From Oscillatoriales cyanobacterium CG2_30_40_61 (GTDB lineage: Bacteria > Cyanobacteriota > Cyanobacteriia > Cyanobacteriales > Microcoleaceae): 64,000 nucleotides of DNA. The notes beneath the pieces were generated by a model that had not been told where the DNA came from, did not search any database, and saw nothing but the letters and a program-made list of their open reading frames with translations. Shown piece after piece: positions 31,167 to 39,763 of this stretch (position 1 is its first letter; each line of letters opens with the position of its first letter). The DNA is taken from positions 1-64,000 of the forward strand of contig MNYZ01000083.1 of NCBI GenBank assembly GCA_001873365.1, given 5' to 3'. A program made the position numbers and the translations under genes.

Positions 31167-31857
31167 TCTTTTAATTGTAGAAAGTAAAAATGATAAATTT
31201 TTTCTTGAAGCTCTAATTAAGGAACTAAATTATGATATTGAGATCGATGCTCCTATTTGTATTGATGACTATGAATGTTTAGAAGGATTAAGTAAAAAAA
31301 GGCTAGTAGGAGCTTTCAAGTCCCTGTTAGCTGATATTCAAAAAAGACAAATTAGTAAAATTGGAATTGTGATCGATATTGATCAAGACTCTCAGCAAGA
31401 GCGTTTGCAATTTATTAATCAATGTTTACAGCAGGTTTTTACTCTAAATAATGAATTTTCTGATATATCACAATTAATAACTGTTAATATCCCTGGCTAT
31501 GATGCTATTGAAATAGCTTGTTATTTTACCCATGTAGAAGGTAAAGGAGAGTTGGAAACTGTGTTAAAACTTATTAAAACTAAAGAATCTCCTTATGCAG
31601 ATTGTTTAGACAGTTGGAGAAACTGTTTAGAAAATAAGAATAAATTGATTAGTGATAAAGAATATGATAAATTTTGGATTAGTAATTATATTCGATTCGA
31701 TACTTGTTCTAGTTCAGAGAGCAAGCAAGCAGAACGAAAATGCAGCATGAAAAATTTTGAATATATTATGGAAAATAAAAAAGCTATCTGGAATTTTAAT
31801 CACCCTGTTCTCGATGAGATCAAAGAATTTTTGCACCTTTTTGTTGCTGAGAGTTGA
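31159..31857 (+). CDS. TOPRIM-like (DUF3226-like) protein, partner of the upstream ATPase
   Basis: LLIVESKNDKFFLEALI (TOPRIM Glu motif) and IGIVIDIDQD (DxD motif); start overlaps the ATPase stop by 8 bp. Confidence 0.75.
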   Translation: MSNLLIVESKNDKFFLEALIKELNYDIEIDAPICIDDYECLEGLSKKRLVGAFKSLLADIQKRQISKIGIVIDIDQDSQQERLQFINQCLQQVFTLNNEFSDISQLITVNIPGYDAIEIACYFTHVEGKGELETVLKLIKTKESPYADCLDSWRNCLENKNKLISDKEYDKFWISNYIRFDTCSSSESKQAERKCSMKNFEYIMENKKAIWNFNHPVLDEIKEFLHLFVAES

Positions 31858-31907
31858 TCAAAATCTAAAATCGATTATCCTATTAAGAATGGTTTATCAT
31901 AACTGCT

Positions 31908-33500
31908 ATGTCTCTCACCGAAGAAATTTTATCTCAAATCCCTGGAAACCCTTTAAACGGTCTGCGAAAAGCCGATGAACTTTGGGCGGGTTTGAAAAAT
32001 AATACTCTCCCCCTGGCTAATACGGTTACACAGGAGAGTCAACTTTTAGGAAATGTAGATTATGATCTGGTAATTTGTGGCGGAACTTTAGGAATTTTAA
32101 TTGGCGCAACCTTAGCGATAAAAGGGTGGCGAGTCGCATTAATTGAACGGGGAAAACTGCAAGGACGGGAACAGGAATGGAATATTTCTCGACAGGAATT
32201 AAAGGTTTTTGTAGAATTAAATTTACTATCTGAGGTAGAATTAAAAACAGCGATCGCCACGGAATATAACCCCGCCCGTTTAAGCTTTCCCAATAGTGCT
32301 GATATTTGGGTAAAAGACGTTCTGAATATTGGAGTTGACCCAGTTTATTTATTAGAAACTCTCAAAATTAAATTTTTAGAATCCGGTGGAATATTATTAG
32401 AAAATACGGCTTATCAGGCGGCTATTATTCATCCTGATGGTGTGGCGGTAAATGTCACCGAAATTCATTCCCCTCGCCTTGCAGGAGAGGGGTTAGGGGA
32501 GAGGTCAGAAACAATCAAAACCCGTTTATTAATTGATGCAATGGGGCATTTTTCCCCCTTAGTTCGACAGGCGAGAAACGCAGAAAAACCCGACGCGGTT
32601 TGTTTGGTGGTAGGAACCTGCGCGACGGGATATCCTAATAATCAAACGGGGGATATTTTTGCCTCCTTTACTCCCTTAAAAAATCAATGTCAATATTTTT
32701 GGGAAGCGTTTCCGGCTAGGGATGGAAGAACAACCTATTTATTTACCTATTTAGATGCTGACCCCCAACGGTTTAGTTTAGAATCTTTGTTTGAAGATTA
32801 TTTGAAACTCTTACCAGACTATCAACAAATTGAGTTAAATCAATTAACCTTTAAACGGGCATTATTTGGCTTCTTTCCCTGTTATAAAAATAGCCCATTA
32901 AAAATGCCCTGGGATCGGGTTTTTGCCGTGGGAGATAGTAGCGGAAATCAATCTCCGTTAAGTTTTGGGGGATTTGGGGCGATGGTGCGTCATTTACAAC
33001 GGTTAACAACTGGAATTGATCAGGCCTTAACTACCGATCAATTAAGTCAAAATGCCTTATCTTTATTACAACCCTATCAACCGAGTTTGTCGGTGACATG
33101 GTTATTTCAACGGTCGATGAGTGTGGGAGTTCAACAAACAATTAACCCCGAACAAATTAATCAATTATTAACTACCGTATTTCAAGGTATGGAACAATTG
33201 GGAGAACCGATTTTAAAGCCTTTTTTGCAAGATGTGGTACAGTTTTCGGCTTTAACTAAAACCCTATCAAAAACGGCGATAACTCATCCAGGTTTGATTT
33301 TTAAAATTATTCCCCAGATGGGGTTAATGAGTTTAATTAATTGGACAATTCACTACTGGAATTTAGGACTATATACGGGTTTATATCCGGTTGCAAAAAC
33401 CCTAGAACCGATGTTTAATAAATTACCCCCTGCTTCCCAATACTATTATTATCGTTGGTTAGAAGCGTGGAAATATGGTTCAGGACAGGATTATAATTAG
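31908..33500 (+). CDS. cruP: FAD-dependent lycopene cyclase paralogue, CruP-like
   Basis: YDLVICGGTLGILIGATLAIKGWRVALIERGKLQGREQEWNISRQEL, VFAVGDSSGNQSPLSFGGFGAMVRHLQRL. Confidence 0.8.
   Translation: MSLTEEILSQIPGNPLNGLRKADELWAGLKNNTLPLANTVTQESQLLGNVDYDLVICGGTLGILIGATLAIKGWRVALIERGKLQGREQEWNISRQELKVFVELNLLSEVELKTAIATEYNPARLSFPNSADIWVKDVLNIGVDPVYLLETLKIKFLESGGILLENTAYQAAIIHPDGVAVNVTEIHSPRLAGEGLGERSETIKTRLLIDAMGHFSPLVRQARNAEKPDAVCLVVGTCATGYPNNQTGDIFASFTPLKNQCQYFWEAFPARDGRTTYLFTYLDADPQRFSLESLFEDYLKLLPDYQQIELNQLTFKRALFGFFPCYKNSPLKMPWDRVFAVGDSSGNQSPLSFGGFGAMVRHLQRLTTGIDQALTTDQLSQNALSLLQPYQPSLSVTWLFQRSMSVGVQQTINPEQINQLLTTVFQGMEQLGEPILKPFLQDVVQFSALTKTLSKTAITHPGLIFKIIPQMGLMSLINWTIHYWNLGLYTGLYPVAKTLEPMFNKLPPASQYYYYRWLEAWKYGSGQDYN
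32470..32505. repeat. GC-rich dispersed hairpin repeat located inside the cruP-like CDS
   Basis: CCCCTCGCCTTGCAGGAGAGGGGTTAGGGGAGAGGT; encodes SPRLAGEGLGER. Same family as the copies at 42.9-43.0 kb. Confidence 0.85.
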
Positions 33501-33540
33501 TAGGGATAATTCATGAATTACCCCTACTTAATAAAATGAG

Positions 33541-33801
33541 TTAAATAACTCCTAAACTGGATAATCCTAAAATCACACCCGCCCCTAAAACATGACCAAA
33601 ACTGGTGGTGGCTAAAACCGCAGGTAAGCCAAACCCACCGAACATATTAGGTGAGGGTAATTGAGGGCCAGCATTAGGCTGTTGGATGGAGAATTTACCA
33701 ATGGCGATCGCGACAATATTACACACAATCATCACAATAGCGATGGTAGGGCTCCAGGCGTGGGTGACGGGAGTGGCGACGGTCGCGGCTAAAAGCATCA
33801 T
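33541..33801 (-). CDS. psaK: Photosystem I reaction center subunit PsaK
   Basis: WSPTIAIVMIVCNIVAIAIGKFSI...FGGFGLPAVLATTSFGHVLGAGVILGL. Confidence 0.95.
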   Translation of the reverse strand: MMLLAATVATPVTHAWSPTIAIVMIVCNIVAIAIGKFSIQQPNAGPQLPSPNMFGGFGLPAVLATTSFGHVLGAGVILGLSSLGVI

Positions 33802-33943
33802 GGAATTATCTCCTAAAATTTTTTAAAATGTACTCAAGGGAAATTAATCGTTATAGTTAAGATGTTTTACCAAACAAAGGCAATTGATTTTCGTCCTTGT
33901 AGCAATACTTAACATTTTCTGACTAAAATTGCTATCCTAGTTG

Positions 33944-34110
33944 AATAGGACTTACGCATGGTGCCCTAGAAACCGGGTTTTTTAGAAAATATCTGGGTAA
34001 GAACGAAGTATTTTTGTAAAAAAAACCGAGAAACCGGGTTTTTTAGATAATATATGGGTCACACGAAGTATTTTCACAAAAAAACCCGGTTTCTGTGCGT
34101 AAGTCCTATT
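33944..34110. mobile_element. MITE-like element, 167 bp, perfect 15-bp terminal inverted repeats
   Basis: AATAGGACTTACGCA ... TGCGTAAGTCCTATT, with internal AGAAACCGGGTTTTTTAGA repeats. Confidence 0.85.
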
Positions 34111-34148
34111 GAAAGAAACAGCCCAACTCACCAAACCCCAATTTTAAT

Positions 34149-35369
34149 ATGACTGAACCACAAACCCGTATCTGTATTCTTGGTGGAGGCTTTGGTGGAC
34201 TCTACACCGCCTTACGTTTGAGTCAACTTCCTTGGCAAAAATCGGAACAACCGGAAATTGTTCTGGTGGATCAAAATGACCATTTTTTGTTTTTACCCCT
34301 GCTGTATGAATTACTAACTAATGAACTGCAAAGCTGGGAAATTGCGCCCGCCTTTGAAGACCTATTAAAAGATACTAAGGTGCGTTTTTGTCAAGCAGTA
34401 GTGAGTGAAATTGAGATTAATAGTAAACAGGTTAAACTAGCAGATAATACCGTAATTTCCTATGATTATTTAGTTTTAGCATTGGGGGGAGAAACACCTT
34501 TAGATTTAGTTCCGGGGGCGAAAGACTATGCAATTCCTTTCCGAACTATTACCGACGCCTATCGATTAGAAGAACAGTTACGAAGATTAGAAACCCTAGA
34601 GCAAGATAAAGTTAGAATAGCAATTGTAGGCGGTGGTTATAGTGGGGTAGAACTTGCTTGTAAATTAGCTGATCGCTTAGGAACAAAAGGACGAATTAGA
34701 ATTGTAGAACAAGCGGAGGAAATTCTAAAAAACTCTCCCGAATTTAATCGAGAAGCCGCTAAAAGTGCCCTATCTAATCGTCAAGTTTGGCTAGATTTAG
34801 AAACCAAGGTAGAATCAATTGCCGCCGATGAAATTTCCTTAGAATATCGCGGGAAAATTGATACTATTCCTGTGGATCTTGTGTTGTGGACGGTGGGAAC
34901 CCAGGTTTGTCCGGTGGTGCGATCATTACCTTTAAAACACAATCAACGGGGTCAAATCACGACTAAAACTACCTTACAAGTGATTGATCATCCTGAAATT
35001 TTTGCATTAGGAGATTTAGCAGATACTCAAGACGCCGACGGTCAAAAAATTCCCAGCACGGCCCAAGCCGCTTTTCAAAAAGCTGATTACACCGGATGGA
35101 ATCTTTGGGCATTATTAACAGGAAGACCCTTATTACCCTTCAGATATATTAATTTAGGGGAAATGATGACATTAGGAACAGATAACGCCACCCTAACAGG
35201 TTTAGGGATAAAATTAGACGGTCAATTTGCCCATTTAACCCGGCGTTTAATCTATTTATATCGCTTCCCCACCTTTGACCATCAAATTCGGGTAGGGTTT
35301 AATTGGATGACCCGACCCTTGCAGGATTTATTAATCTCAATGGAGCCAAAAATGGGAGATAGAGAATAA
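34149..35369 (+). CDS. Type II NADH dehydrogenase-like NAD(P)/FAD-dependent oxidoreductase
   Basis: RICILGGGFGGLYTALRL, IAIVGGGYSGVELACKLADRL, IFALGDLAD. Confidence 0.92.
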   Translation: MTEPQTRICILGGGFGGLYTALRLSQLPWQKSEQPEIVLVDQNDHFLFLPLLYELLTNELQSWEIAPAFEDLLKDTKVRFCQAVVSEIEINSKQVKLADNTVISYDYLVLALGGETPLDLVPGAKDYAIPFRTITDAYRLEEQLRRLETLEQDKVRIAIVGGGYSGVELACKLADRLGTKGRIRIVEQAEEILKNSPEFNREAAKSALSNRQVWLDLETKVESIAADEISLEYRGKIDTIPVDLVLWTVGTQVCPVVRSLPLKHNQRGQITTKTTLQVIDHPEIFALGDLADTQDADGQKIPSTAQAAFQKADYTGWNLWALLTGRPLLPFRYINLGEMMTLGTDNATLTGLGIKLDGQFAHLTRRLIYLYRFPTFDHQIRVGFNWMTRPLQDLLISMEPKMGDRE

Positions 35370-35423
35370 CTCCTATTCCGTTGTTGCGCTTCAGCGCATC
35401 TTAAAATTTAATATTCTAAACCA

Positions 35424-35452
35424 ACAAACCGGGTTTATATAAACCCGGCTTA
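35424..35452. terminator. Hairpin between the ndh-like and HAD genes
   Basis: aaaccgggtttatataaacccggctt: perfect AACCGGGTTTAT/ATAAACCCGG stem. Confidence 0.5.
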
Positions 35453-35469
35453 TCCCTAATTATTAATCC

Positions 35470-36180
35470 GTGATGGTAATGGAAAAACCCCGTGTTATTT
35501 TTTTAGATGCCGTTGGAACATTATTTGGTGTGCGTCATAGTGTGGGGGAAGCCTACAGAATTATTGCAGAACAATTTGGGGTAAATGCTGAAGCGGAAAT
35601 TTTGGATAAAGTGTTTTTTAACTGTTTTTTAGCCGCTCCAAGTATGGCATTTCCCGGGGTCGATCCCAGTGAAGTTCCTCAATTAGAATTTGAATGGTGG
35701 AAAGCGATCGCCGAACAAACCTTTAAAACCCTTGGACTCTATGATAATTTTACGGATTTTCCCGCCTTTTTTCAAGCCCTATATGGTTATTTTGAAACCG
35801 AAAAACCCTGGTTTGTTTATCCCGATGTTCCGCCTAAGTTAAAATCTTGGCAAGAGCAGGGAATAGAATTAGGAGTATTATCTAACTTTGACTCCCGATT
35901 ATATCCGGTTTTAGACGCTTTAAATTTAGCTGAATTTTTTCAAACCGTGACCATTTCCACCGAAGCAGGAGCAGCCAAACCCAGTGCGGAAATATTCCAA
36001 ATTGCCTTAAATAAACATCAATGTTCACCGCCGGAAGTTTGGCACATTGGTGATAGTTTTAAAGCCGATTATCAAGGTGCAAAAGCCCTAGGAATACGTG
36101 GTATTTTATTGCATCGAGATGAACCACCCAAAGGGATTTTAGATGAATTTGAAACTTTAGAACAAATTCCGATATCCTAA
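35470..36180 (+). CDS. HAD-IA family hydrolase (REG-2-like)
   Basis: VIFLDAVGTLFGV, LGVLSNFDSRLYPVL, KPSAEIFQIAL, HIGDSFKADYQGAKALGIRG. Confidence 0.9.
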   Translation: MMVMEKPRVIFLDAVGTLFGVRHSVGEAYRIIAEQFGVNAEAEILDKVFFNCFLAAPSMAFPGVDPSEVPQLEFEWWKAIAEQTFKTLGLYDNFTDFPAFFQALYGYFETEKPWFVYPDVPPKLKSWQEQGIELGVLSNFDSRLYPVLDALNLAEFFQTVTISTEAGAAKPSAEIFQIALNKHQCSPPEVWHIGDSFKADYQGAKALGIRGILLHRDEPPKGILDEFETLEQIPIS

Positions 36181-36234
36181 AGTAGAGACGAGCCACGGCG
36201 CGTCTATCTATAGGAGTTAGGAGTTACAAAAAGA

Positions 36235-37437
36235 GTGGAGTACCCTCGGAAACCCCCAGAAGAACCCGGTTCATTGCCGGACTGTTCATGGCCCCTGTGG
36301 CCAATTGTCCCGATTTATCCTTATGGTCAGCGGCGCACCCTCCGCCGGGAAGTCGTACCTCATACCCTTTGGACATTTGAGCAGGTACAGGGGATTCTGT
36401 ATGTCGTGGTGCCCATTCGGATGACCGTGGTAAAACTGGAACAGGGGGGTTTGTTGGTGTACGCTCCCGTAGCTCCTACCTCTGAATGCCTAGATTTAAT
36501 GAGAGAATTAATCAGAGAACATGGGCAGATAAAATATATTATTTTACCAACAATTTCAGGAGTTGAACATAAGGTTTTTGTTGGCCCCTTTGCCCGAAAA
36601 TTTCCCAACGCCCAAGTTTTTGTCGCCCCCGGACAGTGGAGTTTTCCGATTAATTTACCCCTAAGTTGGTTAGGTTTACCCGCAAAACGCACCCATATTC
36701 TGCCCCAGGACAGTCGAAATACACCCTTTGCCGATGAATTTGACTATAAAATTTTAGGGCCCTTAGCATTAGGAATTGGACGGTTTGCCGAGGTAGTTTT
36801 TTTTCATAAGCGATCGCAAACCCTATTAGTAACTGATACTATTGTTTCTATTCCTGACACTCCTCCCGCCATTGTACAACTCGATCCCTATCCATTACTA
36901 TTCCATGCCAAAGATGATACCTTTCATAAAGTAGAAGATACAGAAACCACCCGTCGCCGAGGATGGCACAGAATTTCATTATTTTCCTTTTATTTTCGTC
37001 CCAGTGTTTTAGATACCATAGAATTGAGGGATGCGGTGCGGGAATCTTGGCAAGCGCCCGACCGTTCAAAAAAAGCCTATTTTGGGATTTATCCGTTTAA
37101 ATGGAAACCGAATTGGCAAGAAACCTTTGCAGCATTAAGCAGAAATGGACAGTTATTTGTTGCACCAATTTTACAAACTTTAATTTTAAATCGCGCCCCG
37201 GAAGAAACCTTAAATTGGGCAAATCAAGTTTCTAAATGGGATTTTAACCGGATTATTCCCTGTCATTTTGATTCCCCAATTATGGCAACACCGGAGCAAT
37301 TTCGGCAGGCATTTAGTTTTTTAGAACAAAATACTAATAATAATTTATTACCTGAAAAAGAATTTGAGTTATTATTAGAAATTAACGATATTTTAAACAA
37401 ATTCAAGATTACACCCCCATCTAAACCTAAAGTTTAA
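36235..37437 (+). CDS. DUF4336 domain-containing protein
   Basis: PDCSWPLWPIVPIYPYGQRRTLRREVV...TPFADEFDYKILGPLALGIGRFAEVVFFHKRSQTLLVTDTIVSI; start codon uncertain (GTG). Confidence 0.82.
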   Translation: MEYPRKPPEEPGSLPDCSWPLWPIVPIYPYGQRRTLRREVVPHTLWTFEQVQGILYVVVPIRMTVVKLEQGGLLVYAPVAPTSECLDLMRELIREHGQIKYIILPTISGVEHKVFVGPFARKFPNAQVFVAPGQWSFPINLPLSWLGLPAKRTHILPQDSRNTPFADEFDYKILGPLALGIGRFAEVVFFHKRSQTLLVTDTIVSIPDTPPAIVQLDPYPLLFHAKDDTFHKVEDTETTRRRGWHRISLFSFYFRPSVLDTIELRDAVRESWQAPDRSKKAYFGIYPFKWKPNWQETFAALSRNGQLFVAPILQTLILNRAPEETLNWANQVSKWDFNRIIPCHFDSPIMATPEQFRQAFSFLEQNTNNNLLPEKEFELLLEINDILNKFKITPPSKPKV

Positions 37438-37525
37438 AAAAATATAAAGTAGTAAGCCCTTTAGGGCTTTCTCCATTAAAAATTATTTTCAAGAGTAAGA
37501 GTGCGCTCAAGCGCAACAACGGGGG

Positions 37526-39757
37526 TTAGGGGAGAATTTCTAAATTAAAACTTTTTCCAATTTGAGTGAGTTGATTGTTTTTAGCGTCATAACTCCAGAC
37601 TTTCATCTGATTGTTTCCAGGGGGTAAAATTGCTATAGGAACTCGAATTATCCAGCCGGATTTTTCATATTTAGGATTAGATAAAACCTGAACTACATCG
37701 GGTCTATTAATATTAACTTGACCAACCGCAATTAATTGATTATTTTCCCCTAAACTTAGATAAACTGCATCCGCAGGTTTTAATTGTTGGGGAAGAATTG
37801 ACCACCCACCAATGGATAAATTATCACTTTGATGAACATTTTGGGTAGGAAATGATTCTATATTACCATTAAAAGATTGAGTTTGAGTAAATTTTAACGG
37901 TTGATTATTACGTTTCCAAAACCAATGAGATTGCACGGTTTTATAGGGTCTATAATTCCTTAACACATTCTGATAAATCAAAGAAGCGGATTCAGATTTT
38001 AACACCTCATCCCAAGGATTTTGATACCAGATTTCATTAGTTAATAATAAAATATTGGGTTTAGTTTGATTCAATTCTTGAATAACTTGCTCCTGTGCAA
38101 CGGTAGGTTTAGCATAGAGAACATAACCATATTTAGAACAGGAGGGTTTATCAAATAAATAATACCATAATCCCTCGGAAGTTAAGGTGAAAAAGCAAGA
38201 TTGTTGATCAATTTCGGGTTTAAGAGTATTCCATGCTTCTAAATAATCTGCTTTTAAAATTTGAGAGTCTGAAATTGATAAAAATTCAGGTATTTGCGTC
38301 ATTTTTTGCATACCTTTAAAAACATTAAAATTTGGTTCTGTTAAAATAATTACAATTAAGATCATAACAGTTAAACTCCGTTGAATGGGAGTTAAATTAA
38401 ATTGGGGTAATTGCGGTTCTATTTGATATTTATATCCCAAATAAATTAGGTAAAATCCTAAAAATGTGGTAATTAATGCGCCCTGATAGGAGTGTCCTAA
38501 ATCGCTTCTATCGAGGGTAATTCTCATATAAATTGATGCAGAAACCAGTAATAAAATAATCAGATAATTGTTGTGGATAAAGAGACGTAGTTTTAAGCCA
38601 TAATTTTTAAAGTCTAAAATTAGGTAGCCTAAAACCACACTTTGAACAAACATGGATAACCAAAAGGTTTGAGAAGTCCAGGTTAATTCTAGGGGAGGAA
38701 GGGGAATAAAGGAAATATAGCGTCCATATTTTCCCCAATATAAAACTTGAGAGATAATGGCGTTTATTTGCTCAAAACCCAGGAATATTAGGCTAAAAAC
38801 AAAAGTAACAATAATCCCAATTAATGATCCTTTTAGCCATAAAATAGTTATTTTTTTAGGTAAAAATAATGCTAAAATAGAAGCACAAAGATAAACGGCG
38901 ATAAAATAAATTGCTCGGTCATAAATATAGAAAAAACTACTAGGAATTGAAGCACCAATTAACACCGATAACCATTGCGCTTGATTTGGTTGACTTTCAG
39001 CTATTCTAAAAAACCGTAAGGTTAAGGCTAATTGAATCATAAAACTGGTTCCCCTACGGCCATCAAATTTATAGAAAATTCCATCAAAGACGCAAAATAA
39101 AATACAAGAAATTAAGAATATTTTTAATCTATTTTTATTGATTTTTGCTAAATTAATTAATTCCCATAATATCCAAAAATAGCCTAAACAGGTGATCACA
39201 TTTTCTAGGTTTACGAATAACCGAGTTAAAGCAATTCCATTATTCTGAGTAGCAATATTTTTAGCTAACCAACTGGGAAGCACATCAACGCCATACCCAT
39301 GAATTAAAACGGTATTGATGAAAGGTTGGGGTAGTTGGAGAAAGTTCGGTAAAAACCCTAAAAATTCGCCTTCATGGAAAGAATCAATTAAAGTTGAATT
39401 AATTCTAAACTGGTTAAAGGGAGTATTAATTAACCAAGTTAGTAGTAGAATAGAACTAATTCCTATCCAAGTATAACGGTGGTTAATAACCCTTAAAATT
39501 ATTCCTAGGGGTTTTTGATTTAGGTTTAAAACCAGAGTCGCAATTAAGGGAGGAGTTAGGAGTAAAATAATATATTTGAGATAGTCTGTATAGGGACTAA
39601 TATTCTCAATACTGGCTAAAGAAATTACCCCATTTATATTTTCTCCAAAGGGAATTTTAATCGAATTAACGAAGGGAACTAGAATTAACCAAGTAGCTAA
39701 AGTAATCGTAAAAATAGTGATTAAATTCACTTTAGCTTGTTGTTTTTGTTCGGACAT
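37526..39757 (-). CDS. Large multi-TM membrane protein (glycan/cell-surface related, unknown function)
   Basis: More than 10 hydrophobic segments; operon-like with the next two upstream genes. Confidence 0.75.
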   Translation of the reverse strand: MSEQKQQAKVNLITIFTITLATWLILVPFVNSIKIPFGENINGVISLASIENISPYTDYLKYIILLLTPPLIATLVLNLNQKPLGIILRVINHRYTWIGISSILLLTWLINTPFNQFRINSTLIDSFHEGEFLGFLPNFLQLPQPFINTVLIHGYGVDVLPSWLAKNIATQNNGIALTRLFVNLENVITCLGYFWILWELINLAKINKNRLKIFLISCILFCVFDGIFYKFDGRRGTSFMIQLALTLRFFRIAESQPNQAQWLSVLIGASIPSSFFYIYDRAIYFIAVYLCASILALFLPKKITILWLKGSLIGIIVTFVFSLIFLGFEQINAIISQVLYWGKYGRYISFIPLPPLELTWTSQTFWLSMFVQSVVLGYLILDFKNYGLKLRLFIHNNYLIILLLVSASIYMRITLDRSDLGHSYQGALITTFLGFYLIYLGYKYQIEPQLPQFNLTPIQRSLTVMILIVIILTEPNFNVFKGMQKMTQIPEFLSISDSQILKADYLEAWNTLKPEIDQQSCFFTLTSEGLWYYLFDKPSCSKYGYVLYAKPTVAQEQVIQELNQTKPNILLLTNEIWYQNPWDEVLKSESASLIYQNVLRNYRPYKTVQSHWFWKRNNQPLKFTQTQSFNGNIESFPTQNVHQSDNLSIGGWSILPQQLKPADAVYLSLGENNQLIAVGQVNINRPDVVQVLSNPKYEKSGWIIRVPIAILPPGNNQMKVWSYDAKNNQLTQIGKSFNLEILP

Positions 39758-39763
39758 TGTTAG

